Shown: positions 56,527 to 64,000 of the stretch, in pieces
Layout: the number at the start of each line of letters is the position of its first letter
Position numbering within the stretch: the stretch's first letter is position 1
Assembly: GCF_003096695.1 (NCBI RefSeq)
Contig: NZ_QEKY01000007.1
Span: 86,429-150,428, forward strand
Direction of reading: 5' to 3'
Length of the DNA stretch: 64,000 nt
From: Porphyromonas loveana
GTDB taxonomy: Bacteria > Bacteroidota > Bacteroidia > Bacteroidales > Porphyromonadaceae
Made by a program: the position numbers and the translations under genes
Notes under the pieces: model-generated
Told to the model about the DNA's origin: nothing
Seen by the model: the letters and a program-made list of their open reading frames with translations, nothing else
Databases searched by the model: none

Positions 56527-57132
56527 TTATTTGAAGATAAGTGTAATTAAAAAGTAGTGCGGAATTTTAAATTTCATTCCTAAATTCTCAGGTTTTTCAT
56601 CAGACTGAGCGACCTCACAGTATGAGCCTGATCCATCTTTATGGATTGTAGGTGTTATGATTGCGAAAATGAAATTCTTTTTGTCGGTTTCTATTTGAAT
56701 TTCGTTTTTGTTTCCAAGGAAGTTTTTTAGGGCGTATTTGTCCGCGTCATCGGCTAACTTAAAATATGATTTTTTGCTTCTAAATTTATTTCCACAAAGA
56801 AATATTTTTAATCTCCCGTCGCTTAATTTAAAGAAGAATTTCAATGAGTCCTTTTCAGAGGCGATTTTGAAATAGTCTGATTCGCTTCCGTCAAAAAGCA
56901 TTGAACTCTTTGTTAATTTTCCGTTTACATATTCTTCAAGTCTGATTTGGTATGATTTGCCTTTTAAATTGGCGCCTTCAAAATTTAGTTGCTCAATATA
57001 AATGTTTTCAAAGTCGATTAAAGTTTGAATTTCGCTATCTTTGCTTCCGTAATTACTCGTCATTTTAATTGTGTTTTGAGCAAATGTAAAATTGGCTAAG
57101 AAAGCGAAAGCCGTAATTAATTTTACTTTCAT
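56527..57132 (-). CDS. Hypothetical secreted protein
   Basis: A 201-residue AT-rich protein with a signal peptide ending near TFAQ (residue 19). The mature part is beta-rich with Lys-rich stretches. Not recognised. A -7 box TACTTTTG at 57177-57184 with TTG at 57203-57205 (minus strand) supports expression. Its composition differs from the neighbouring genes, suggesting transfer from an AT-rich Bacteroidota species. Confidence 0.7.
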   Translation of the reverse strand: MKVKLITAFAFLANFTFAQNTIKMTSNYGSKDSEIQTLIDFENIYIEQLNFEGANLKGKSYQIRLEEYVNGKLTKSSMLFDGSESDYFKIASEKDSLKFFFKLSDGRLKIFLCGNKFRSKKSYFKLADDADKYALKNFLGNKNEIQIETDKKNFIFAIITPTIHKDGSGSYCEVAQSDEKPENLGMKFKIPHYFLITLIFK

Positions 57133-57240
57133 ATGAATTGTTTTTTTGAATTTCTGAAAACGTGTTATTTATGACACAAAAGTACAATATTCGTGTGACA
57201 ATCAAGTCGGCAGAGATCTATAATAGCGGGTTGTGTACCC

Positions 57241-57612
57241 TCACAGTTTTGAGAATAGCACAGCGATCATGGCGAGAATAGCTGGCAGACCTTGCTTCAG
57301 GAGAATGCTTTTGGAGGATTTGCAGGCTCCGTACAGAGCCGCGACAATCACACACCCCAAGAAGAACAGACGGATGTTGAATGCCCATTGTGGGTCGTTA
57401 ATATGGAACGTCCACAGAAGTCCTGCCGCCAAGAATCCATTATACAATCCTTGATTGGCAGCCAAACCGCGAGTTTGAGCAAATAAGTTTTCGGGCAAGG
57501 CCCCTTTGAAAATTCTCTTGCCGATAGTTTCCCAAGCAAACATCTCTATATACAAGATGTAAAGATGTTCTATAGCCACGATGGGTGTTAATATAGATGC
57601 TATTGTATTCAT
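57241..57612 (-). CDS. DUF1304 family membrane protein
   Basis: A 123-residue protein with four membrane spans. 'VAIEHLYILYIEMFAWETIGKRIF' and 'ANQGLYNGFLAAGLLW' match the DUF1304 family, which is widespread and uncharacterised. It reads divergently from the YeiH-family gene across 168 bp. Confidence 0.85.
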   Translation of the reverse strand: MNTIASILTPIVAIEHLYILYIEMFAWETIGKRIFKGALPENLFAQTRGLAANQGLYNGFLAAGLLWTFHINDPQWAFNIRLFFLGCVIVAALYGACKSSKSILLKQGLPAILAMIAVLFSKL

Positions 57613-57780
57613 GGGTGTTTATTTGTTGCAAATGGGTGAAAATGAGAGATTTCTTTTTATTGAACAATGACCTATGCCGAATGTTCCACAGCACTCTTTG
57701 TATAATGACAGCCAAAATATCTTGGTCGTTTCACGCGATAATGCTTACATTCGCCCCAATTGGTAGATACATAAGATAAA

Positions 57781-58770
57781 ATGATGGATAGACCGTTGCT
57801 TAAAAGAAGACTTTATAGCTGCTTGGTGTTTGTATTGGTGGCAGCATTATTGCTCACCTATGTGCCGGCCTTGGCGCCGAGTCTGAAATGGATTACACCT
57901 CCCTTTGTCCTTGCTCTGGGGCTTATGTTTGCCTTTTTTGTCGGTACTCCGTGTGCGGCATTCAATGCGAAGGCATCCAAAAAGCTGCTGCAATGGTCGG
58001 TGGTCGGCCTTGGTTTCGGGATGAATCTCCAAGAGTCCTTGGCATCGGGTGCGTCGGGGATGGGTTTCACCATTGTGTCTGTCTTTGGGACACTTATACT
58101 CAGTATGTGGATCGGAGTGCGACTGATGGGAGTAGATCGCAAGACAGCTTACTTGATCGGTTCGGGCACGGCCATTTGTGGCGGTAGTGCCATCGCCGCG
58201 GTAGGCCCCACGATAAAGGCAGACGAGCGCGCTATGTCTTTGGCGCTGGGGACTGTCTTCGTTCTCAATGCTGTGGGGCTGTTTGTCTTCCCGATTATCG
58301 GCCATTGGCTGGAGATGGGGCAGCATGCTTTCGGCACGTGGGCAGCCATTGCCATTCACGATACCAGCAGTGTCGTCGGAGCGGCAGCCGTATATGGAGA
58401 GGACGCATTGCATACGGCCACGCTGATCAAGCTCACCCGTGCCTTGTGGATTATTCCGGTTGCCCTCGTCTCTTCCTTCATCTTCAAAAGCAAGGGGAGC
58501 AAAATCAATATCCCTTGGTTTATCTTTTTCTTTATCCTCGCAATGATTGTCCGGACCTATGTCCTTGTCGATTATCCTCAGATAGGGGACTTCATCAGCG
58601 GTTTGGCCAGAAAAGGAATGGTGCTGACGATGTTCTTCATCGGCGCATCGCTCTCTCGTGAAGCCTTGCGTAGCATGGGCATCAAGCCTTTCCTGCTCGG
58701 TATTGCACTCTGGATCATCATCAGCCTGACCTCTCTTGCCGTAGTCATGCAGCTCAGCCCGATTCTCTGA
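57781..58770 (+). CDS. YeiH/UPF0324 family membrane protein (putative anion exporter)
   Basis: A 329-residue protein with about ten membrane spans. The conserved 'GSGTAICGGSAIAAVGPTIKA' and 'AIHDTSSVVGAAAVYG' segments identify the UPF0324/PSE family, often annotated as putative sulfate exporter. The real substrate is not established. It converges on the glutathione peroxidase gene at a shared hairpin. Confidence 0.9.
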   Translation: MMDRPLLKRRLYSCLVFVLVAALLLTYVPALAPSLKWITPPFVLALGLMFAFFVGTPCAAFNAKASKKLLQWSVVGLGFGMNLQESLASGASGMGFTIVSVFGTLILSMWIGVRLMGVDRKTAYLIGSGTAICGGSAIAAVGPTIKADERAMSLALGTVFVLNAVGLFVFPIIGHWLEMGQHAFGTWAAIAIHDTSSVVGAAAVYGEDALHTATLIKLTRALWIIPVALVSSFIFKSKGSKINIPWFIFFFILAMIVRTYVLVDYPQIGDFISGLARKGMVLTMFFIGASLSREALRSMGIKPFLLGIALWIIISLTSLAVVMQLSPIL

Positions 58771-58799
58771 TCTTTCGTGTAGGCCTGTAACCCCCATAA

Positions 58800-58847
58800 A
58801 GCATAATTGCCCATTTCGACAACATCGTCGAAATGGGCAATTATGCT
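58800..58847. terminator. Bidirectional terminator, 21-bp perfect stem
   Basis: The arms at 58800-58820 and 58827-58847 are fully complementary (AGCATAATTGCC... and its complement) around a 6-nt loop. It lies between the convergent YeiH-family and glutathione peroxidase genes and should end both transcripts. Confidence 0.8.
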
Positions 58848-58871
58848 TCTTGCGATTAGCTGTGCGAAGTC

Positions 58872-59531
58872 TTACTTCTTGTTTAGCTCAGCCTTGATGC
58901 GAGCTTCAACTTTCGACATATCGGCAGTCGGCTCGAAGCGTGCTACCACCTCTCCTTGTCGGTTGATAAGGAATTTGGTGAAGTTCCATTTGATATCGCT
59001 CTTAGAACGCCAGTCGGGATCAGCTTTGTCGAACATACTTTCGAGCCTTGGGCTCAGGCTGTTTTCCTTGTCGAATCCCTCGAATCCTTTTTCGCTCTTT
59101 AGCCAAGTGTAGAGCGGCAACTCGTTTTCGCCATTCACATCGCTCTTGCTGAATAGGGAGAATTCGGTGCCGAAGTTCACTCGGCAAAACTCCGCAATCT
59201 CCTCGTCTGTGCCCGGAGCCTGATTGCCAAACTGATTGCAAGGAACGTCGAGAATTTCGAATCCTTCGGCTTTCATATTGCGATACATTGCTTCAAGCTC
59301 CTCGTACTGTGGCGTGAAACCACAAGCCGTAGCGGTATTGACAATGAGCAATACTTTGCCTTTGTACTCCGACAGACTTACTTCGTTGCCCTTTGTGTCC
59401 GGCAGACTGAAGTCATACACTGTTCTCATATCCTTTCCTTCGTTTGCACTTATGGCTTTCGCGTCGGTGGTCTGACCGTAGCCGACGGCAGTCAGCATCG
59501 CAGCCAATAGAATTAAAAGCGTTGTTCTCAT
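58872..59531 (-). CDS. Glutathione peroxidase family protein, exported
   Basis: A 219-residue protein with a signal peptide (about 20 residues) and the thioredoxin-like GPx fold. The catalytic position is Cys in 'VNTATACGFTPQYEEL' (Cys form, not selenocysteine), with the later 'VPCNQFGNQAPG' and 'WNFTKFLI' motifs. Such enzymes usually reduce peroxides using thioredoxin. Export suggests protection of the periplasm from peroxide. Confidence 0.92.
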   Translation of the reverse strand: MRTTLLILLAAMLTAVGYGQTTDAKAISANEGKDMRTVYDFSLPDTKGNEVSLSEYKGKVLLIVNTATACGFTPQYEELEAMYRNMKAEGFEILDVPCNQFGNQAPGTDEEIAEFCRVNFGTEFSLFSKSDVNGENELPLYTWLKSEKGFEGFDKENSLSPRLESMFDKADPDWRSKSDIKWNFTKFLINRQGEVVARFEPTADMSKVEARIKAELNKK

Positions 59532-59597
59532 TTCTGTAATTTTTTTGTTTGAAACACTTATTGTTACTATCCCTTGTTGATTGGGGAATAGCGGGGT

Positions 59598-61310
59598 TCA
59601 GGGAATGCGTTTGAGGCGGAAGAGAAATTCCAAACCGCCTTCCGATCGGTTCTTGACGGTAATGTCTCCTTTGTGGAAGAGCACGGCATTCTTCACGATA
59701 GAGAGGCCTAAGCCCGTCCCACCCGTGGAGCGCATCCGTCCGGACTGTACCCGATAAAAGCGTTCGAAGAGACGAGTCAGATGCGATTCGTCCGCTATGC
59801 CCACTCCTGTATCATAGAAGGAAAAATAGAGAAATTCCTCATCCTTGCGGTAAAGCTCTGCAACGATGCGAATGTTTTCGCCGGCGTATCGGATCGCATT
59901 CTCTGTCAGATTGCGGAAGATGGCGTAGAGCAGGCTTTCGTTCCCCACCAATTCGGTTTCGACCGGTAGGTTTCGTTCGAAAGAAATATGATGTGAGGCA
60001 AAGTCTCCAGCAAAGTCCTTGCTGATCCTCTCCAACAACTCGTTTAGATTGACAGAGGAGAGATCGAAAAGGTCAGGTGCTTCGTCAAGTTTCGTGATCA
60101 GCCCCATGTCGCGGATCAGATCGGAGAGCGCCAGCGTGCGATGATAGGCCTGTTGCAGGAAATACCGGCGAGTCTCTTCATCGGGATTCTGTTCCAATAG
60201 CGTTTCCAGATAGCCGCGGATGCTCGTTACCGGCGTCCGAAGTTCGTGCGCGATATTGCCCGTCATTTCTTGTTTGATGCGGTGCATTTTCTCTTGCTCC
60301 GTCACATCATTGAGCACCATCTCGAAGCCGCCATCTTCGAATACACCCGTTCGCAGGGAGAAGACCTTGCCGTGACGATGGATTCGGCTCTCATAGGAAG
60401 GACTGTGGGGCGATCGGACGAATTCCAAAGCCGAAGCGAAGAACGGTTCTTGGCTCAGCGTGGCCGTGCTGATGTCGTGGCAGTCACTGATGGCATGTAG
60501 GTACTGAACGAAAAGACCGTTGAAGAAAAGTACTTCATGAGTCGGAGAGAAGAAGCATACTCCTTCGCGAGAATAGAGTATGTGCTGCGACAGGCGTTCC
60601 CGCTCGTGGTCGATCGCTAAAGTCTTCTCCCGAAGGTCGCGATAGTTTCGTGCGATCTTGCGACTGATCTCGCCCAACTCATCGTCGGGAAATACCTGTT
60701 CGTCCCCTGCCATGGCAGGCGTGACGGCCAGATCGCGCAGGTGTCTGATGGTTTGACTCATGGACTTAGCCACGCCGCTGATGAGCAGGAGCGTAACGAG
60801 TAGAAGCGCCATCGCCCAATATAGAAAGGGCGTATCTCCTTGCAACTGGTAGCGCACTTCTGTATCATAGGGGAGTGCCACGCGTACGAAACGAGAGCCT
60901 ATTTTTTCTGCCAGATAGAGGTATTTGATGCCGTCGGTATGTGAGGTGCGAATATCGCTCCCGTAGGGATGACGGGAGGCTGCTACGATCTCGGCTCGAG
61001 CCGCGTGGTTCTCCATTCGGGCGGATGCTCCGACATTGTCGAACAGAACCGATCCGTTTAGATCAATCAGGCTGACGCGTATCGTTCGGGGGAGGAGCGG
61101 GAGGATGGAGCCAAGCCGTCCGCTGTACTCCGTGGTCGTATCGGGAGCAGCCTTGTCGATCATGTGGATGTATCCGGCCAATTGATCCTCGAGAGCCTGC
61201 TTCTTGATCGTGCGCTGTCGCCATTGTCCGATCAGAATCACTCCTGCAAAGAAAAGCAGGAAGACACACCCGAAGCGGATGAAGAGCTTGCCCCTGTAGT
61301 TCAGTCGCAT
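59598..61310 (-). CDS. Sensor histidine kinase (PhoR-like)
   Basis: A 570-residue protein started at 61310 (MRLNYRGKLFIRFG), overlapping the regulator gene by 10 bp. It has a span at about 10-27, a periplasmic sensor of about 130 residues, a second span near 165-185, a HAMP-like and PAS-like region, the H-box 'NIAHELRTPVTSIRGYL' and the N, G1 and G2 boxes ('NLTENAIRYA', 'DTGVGI', 'GGTGLGLSIV'). It phosphorylates its partner regulator. Signal unknown. Confidence 0.92.
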   Translation of the reverse strand: MRLNYRGKLFIRFGCVFLLFFAGVILIGQWRQRTIKKQALEDQLAGYIHMIDKAAPDTTTEYSGRLGSILPLLPRTIRVSLIDLNGSVLFDNVGASARMENHAARAEIVAASRHPYGSDIRTSHTDGIKYLYLAEKIGSRFVRVALPYDTEVRYQLQGDTPFLYWAMALLLVTLLLISGVAKSMSQTIRHLRDLAVTPAMAGDEQVFPDDELGEISRKIARNYRDLREKTLAIDHERERLSQHILYSREGVCFFSPTHEVLFFNGLFVQYLHAISDCHDISTATLSQEPFFASALEFVRSPHSPSYESRIHRHGKVFSLRTGVFEDGGFEMVLNDVTEQEKMHRIKQEMTGNIAHELRTPVTSIRGYLETLLEQNPDEETRRYFLQQAYHRTLALSDLIRDMGLITKLDEAPDLFDLSSVNLNELLERISKDFAGDFASHHISFERNLPVETELVGNESLLYAIFRNLTENAIRYAGENIRIVAELYRKDEEFLYFSFYDTGVGIADESHLTRLFERFYRVQSGRMRSTGGTGLGLSIVKNAVLFHKGDITVKNRSEGGLEFLFRLKRIP

Positions 61311-61999
61311 ACGGAGGAGGGATTGAACCGATAGCCATAGCCCGACCGATTGGTGAGCATCGGAGCGCATACGCCGAGCTTCTTCCGAAGGCGGGTGATG
61401 TGCACATCGACGGTTCGTTCGGTTATATAAGGCGTTTCGCTCCAGACCTTATCGATAATCTCACTGCGAGACAGCACCCTGTCGGAGGAGCGAACGAGCA
61501 GGACGAGCAGCTCCATCTCCGTCTTGGTCAATTGCACCGGCTTGCCAGCCACGAAGACCTCTTTGGTCTCCGGATTGATCTGCAGTTCTCCACAAACGAT
61601 CTGATGAGAAGAGACCAGACGCTCTTCTGCTCCTCCGGATGCTCTTCGCAGAACGGCACGGACGCGTGCCACGACCTCTTTGATGGAGAAGGGTTTGGCG
61701 ATGTAGTCGTCCCCCCCGACAGAAAAGCCCGTGAGCATATCGTTCTCAGTATCCTTAGCGGTCAGGAATATGATCGGTGTGGCATCACGTCTGGCACGGA
61801 GCGTCTCGGCCATTTTGTAGCCCGACATTTCTCCCATCATCACATCCAGCAGAATCAGATCGAAAGGGATCGAAAGGGTGATCAAGGCCTCTTCGGCCGA
61901 ATGAGCGCTACAAACCTCGAAGCCTTCGCTGCGGAGGTTGTAAGCCAGTATCTCACAGATACTGTGATCGTCGTCCACGATGAGAATCTTATGTGCCAT
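61301..61999 (-). CDS. OmpR/PhoB-family response regulator
   Basis: A 232-residue protein started at 61999. Receiver domain with acidic pair D10-D11, phospho-acceptor Asp52 and Lys101; winged-helix output domain at about 135-228 ('YITERTVDVHITRLRKKLG'). A -7 box TATCTTTG lies at 62021-62028 on the minus strand, 22 bp before the start. Operon with the kinase. Confidence 0.93.
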   Translation of the reverse strand: MAHKILIVDDDHSICEILAYNLRSEGFEVCSAHSAEEALITLSIPFDLILLDVMMGEMSGYKMAETLRARRDATPIIFLTAKDTENDMLTGFSVGGDDYIAKPFSIKEVVARVRAVLRRASGGAEERLVSSHQIVCGELQINPETKEVFVAGKPVQLTKTEMELLVLLVRSSDRVLSRSEIIDKVWSETPYITERTVDVHITRLRKKLGVCAPMLTNRSGYGYRFNPSSVCD

Positions 62000-62553
62000 T
62001 GTCACAGATATTTCTGATACCAAAGATATGTAATTACTTCGTGCGAAGGAGATGCTGCAGGCGAGTCGGGGAGATGTGTGTCGCGAAGCATTCTCAGAAA
62101 ATGGGGCGGAGAATTGACCAAAATACGCGCCGCAATCAAGCGAGAACTTGCGTCATTTCTTTTTTGTTTTGGCGCCATTTAGAAAAAAAATATGCGCCAA
62201 ATCGAAAAACTTTTGGCGCGACTTTGTCTCGGCACTAAGGAACTATTCGAAGAAAGGGTATTAGGGTGAGGATGAAAGGTAAGTAAATGGAAATGAGAGC
62301 GATTTGCGCCATATCTCGGTGGTTTGCACAGAGGGGTAAAGTGCAGAAAGCGTGGATTTATGCAGAAGTTCCGTTACCAAATCGTCAGTCCATTCTTTGG
62401 ATGGTAACGAAGAGGTAGGAGAAGGTAACCGACAGAAGAGTATTCGGTAACTCATCTTTCTGTAATTACGGTGCTTATGCTTTGTGTTACAATGTTTTGC
62501 ATAGCTGAGAACGCTTCGGTAACGGGTAACTTTGCCCATAAAAAAAGAAGCGT
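62000..62553. other. Gene-free stretch before the integrase, with GCGCCA/TGGCGC repeats
   Basis: No coding frame is convincing. TTTTGGCGC occurs at 62167-62175 and 62211-62219, and the inverted GCGCCAAA at 62194-62201; further GCGCC copies are near 62126 and 62306. They may be recombinase arm sites or the end of the element. Confidence 0.45.
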
Positions 62554-63783
62554 ATGCAAACAGACAAATTCAAGGTGTTGCTCTACCTGAAAAAGAGCGG
62601 ATTGGACAAGTCGGGGCACGCCCCGATAATGGGACGCATAACCTACGGGCGAACCATCGCCCAATTCAGTTGTAAGCTCTCGTGCGACCCGAAGTTGTGG
62701 AACGCTCGTGAGAGCAGATTGAACGGAAAGAGCAGTGAAGCGGTGACAACGAATGGCAAGTTGGAACGCTTGCTCCTTTCGGTACAGTCGGCTTATAGAG
62801 TTCTTTGTGAGCGAGGGATTGTCTTTACAGCGACAGACATCAAAGAGCAGCTCCAAGGAAGTATGCAAACTCAAATCACCTTCTTGGAGCGATACGACCG
62901 AATGGTCAAGGAGATGGAGCAAAAGGTGGGTATAGAAATAAAGGCGACGACTTTAAACAATTACTATACAACTCGTAAGCACTTGCAAGCCTTTATCTGT
63001 GAGAAGTATCACACGGCAGATATTTCTTTCGGACAGATGGAAGAAGATCTCTTGGAATGCTTGCAGCACTACTCTGTCGGAAAGTTGGGACATTCGCAAG
63101 CCTATTATCGTAAGATGGCATTGGCGGTGAAGAAAGTCTGTCGGTTGGCACATCGTGAGGGCTTGACAGAGCGACAATTGTTCGCTCACGTACAGATAGA
63201 ACGAGGAGAGAACAAACAACCTCGTGCATTGGACAGAGCTTCATTAGACAAGTTGCAAGCCTTAACTTTTGAACCTTATGAAGTGGAGTTGGCGACCGTT
63301 CGCAATCTCTTTCTTTTCTCTTGTTATACGGGGGTCGCCTATTGCGATATGGTCGCCCTTAATAGGGAACATCTCTTTACGGATGATGAAGGGGCATTGT
63401 GGCTGAAGTTTCGCAGGCAAAAGACCGATATGCTTTGCCGAGTGAAGCTCCTATCCGAAGCGGTTCGTATGATAGAGCGGTATCAGTCCGAGGAGCGCAA
63501 CACTCTTTTTGCGCCTATTACTTATTCAGCTTATCTCGTTCAGCTCAAAGCCCTGCAACTTCGGGCTGGTATCTCTATTCCCCTTTCGGCACATGTCGGT
63601 CGCCACACTTTTGCGACCTTGATTACCTTGGAACGTGGCGTTCCCATCGAAACGGTGAGCCGAATGTTGGGACATAGCAGCATCCAAACGACCGAGCGAT
63701 ACGCCCACGTCACCCCGAAAAAGCTCTTCGATGAGTTCGAGCGATTTCTCTCTTTCACCGAAGATTTACAACTCTCTTTGTGA
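62554..63783 (+). CDS. Tyrosine recombinase (CTnDOT-type integrase)
   Basis: A 409-residue integrase. An arm DNA-binding domain (about 5-90), a SAM-like core-binding domain (about 105-210) and the catalytic domain are visible. Catalytic residues: His347, Arg350 ('HVGRHTF'), His374 ('MLGHSS') and Tyr383 ('TTERYAHV'). The usual first Arg is replaced in 'CYTGVAYCDM', as is known for IntDOT-type enzymes. A second integrase gene follows, so it belongs to another mobile element that extends to the right. Confidence 0.92.
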   Translation: MQTDKFKVLLYLKKSGLDKSGHAPIMGRITYGRTIAQFSCKLSCDPKLWNARESRLNGKSSEAVTTNGKLERLLLSVQSAYRVLCERGIVFTATDIKEQLQGSMQTQITFLERYDRMVKEMEQKVGIEIKATTLNNYYTTRKHLQAFICEKYHTADISFGQMEEDLLECLQHYSVGKLGHSQAYYRKMALAVKKVCRLAHREGLTERQLFAHVQIERGENKQPRALDRASLDKLQALTFEPYEVELATVRNLFLFSCYTGVAYCDMVALNREHLFTDDEGALWLKFRRQKTDMLCRVKLLSEAVRMIERYQSEERNTLFAPITYSAYLVQLKALQLRAGISIPLSAHVGRHTFATLITLERGVPIETVSRMLGHSSIQTTERYAHVTPKKLFDEFERFLSFTEDLQLSL

Positions 63784-63805
63784 CATTCAAGAATATGCCC
63801 TCAAA

Positions 63806-63862
63806 AGCACCTAAGCTTTTCCGAGAAAGCAATAAAGCTTTTGCCCGAAAGCTTAGGAGCTT
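63806..63862. repeat. Inverted repeat between two integrase genes
   Basis: CCTAAGCTTT (63810-63819) pairs with AAAGCTTAGG (63848-63857), and AGC triplets extend both arms. It may terminate the first integrase mRNA. Confidence 0.55.
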
Positions 63863-63906
63863 TGAGAGGTAAAGTTATTACCATTCATACAGCAGACGAA
63901 AAGATT

Positions 63907-64000
63907 ATGCGCAGTACATTCAAAATCCTATTCTATATCAATAAGAACAAGACCAAAACGGACGGCACAACGGCAATCCTTTGTCGTATTACGATTGATG
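63907..64000 (+). CDS. Second tyrosine recombinase (partial, 3' end outside window)
   Basis: The ATG at 63907 opens a frame to the window edge: 31 residues starting MRSTFKILFYINKNKTKTDG and continuing 'TTAILCRITID'. This is the typical first strand pair of the arm DNA-binding domain of Bacteroides integrases. Two integrase genes in tandem are common in CTns of this phylum. Confidence 0.8.
   Translation, partial: MRSTFKILFYINKNKTKTDGTTAILCRITID

Noticed and set aside
57847..58797. Minus-strand open frame of 316 codons opposite the YeiH-family gene
   Set aside because: The sequence is a polar low-complexity translation of the opposite strand of a clear membrane protein.
1..64000. CRISPR arrays, tRNA or rRNA genes, and intact insertion sequences
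   Set aside because: I saw no regularly spaced repeats, no tRNA-like or rRNA-like sequence and no transposase gene. This is by reading only; a tRNA or CRISPR scan could overturn it.

Overview
The window looks like a member of the Bacteroidota, most likely Porphyromonas (the P. gingivalis / P. gulae group). The reasons are promoters of the Bacteroidota type (-33 TTTG, -7 TAnnTTTG), a gingipain/Hag-type 'cleaved adhesin' protein with a type IX secretion C-terminal domain, a GLPGLI-family protein, and a Bacteroides-type conjugative transposon (CTn). Species is inferred from protein resemblance only.

Layout. (1) 1-9.9 kb, minus strand: the CTn transfer operon, read traA, traB-like, traD-like, traE, traF, traG, traI, traJ, traK, traL, traM, traN (traN runs off the left edge). 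(2) 9.9-10.5 kb: a gene-free, hairpin-rich stretch that is the likely origin of transfer. (3) 10.5-14.2 kb, plus strand: mobA, mobB relaxase and mobC (VirD4-type) coupling protein. (4) 14.5-21.0 kb: cargo inside the CTn backbone, namely a secreted Hag-like adhesin, then a small secreted peptide, a GLPGLI protein and a TonB-receptor-like outer membrane barrel. (5) 21.2-31.9 kb: CTn backbone again, with a DUF3945/DUF4099-type protein, topoisomerase III and a 2,393-residue DNA methylase-helicase. (6) 32.1-42.2 kb: a second cargo block under a TetR regulator, with DarA-like and DarB-like enzymes of dialkylresorcinol synthesis, an MMPL/RND exporter, a LolA-like carrier, a DUF1302-like barrel and two lipoproteins, one of them with a papain-like Cys/His domain. 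It ends at a terminator and is followed by a HAD phosphatase. (7) 42.9-44.5 kb: an AbiE toxin-antitoxin pair bracketed by near-identical inverted repeats. (8) 44.6-47.6 kb: an excisionase-like/primase-helicase/HTH/XRE module that probably closes the element, next to a 50-bp palindrome.

From about 47.9 kb the content looks chromosomal: a CzcCBA-type metal efflux operon with a His-rich accessory gene and a cobalamin-riboswitch-like element on the opposite strand; a two-gene lipoprotein/membrane protein operon; a hypothetical secreted protein; DUF1304 and YeiH-family membrane proteins; a glutathione peroxidase; and a histidine kinase/response regulator pair. The right edge (62.5-64 kb) has two tandem CTnDOT-type tyrosine recombinases, the second cut by the window, and so begins another mobile element.

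The most notable feature is the 32-42 kb cluster. A minimal DarA/DarB pair, which in known systems is enough to make dialkylresorcinols from fatty-acid intermediates, sits with a complete-looking inner membrane-periplasm-outer membrane lipid export route and a TetR regulator. Two mirror-image copies of a perfect 14-bp operator lie at the regulator's own promoter and immediately before the enzymes. Such a cluster as CTn cargo in an oral anaerobe would be unusual.
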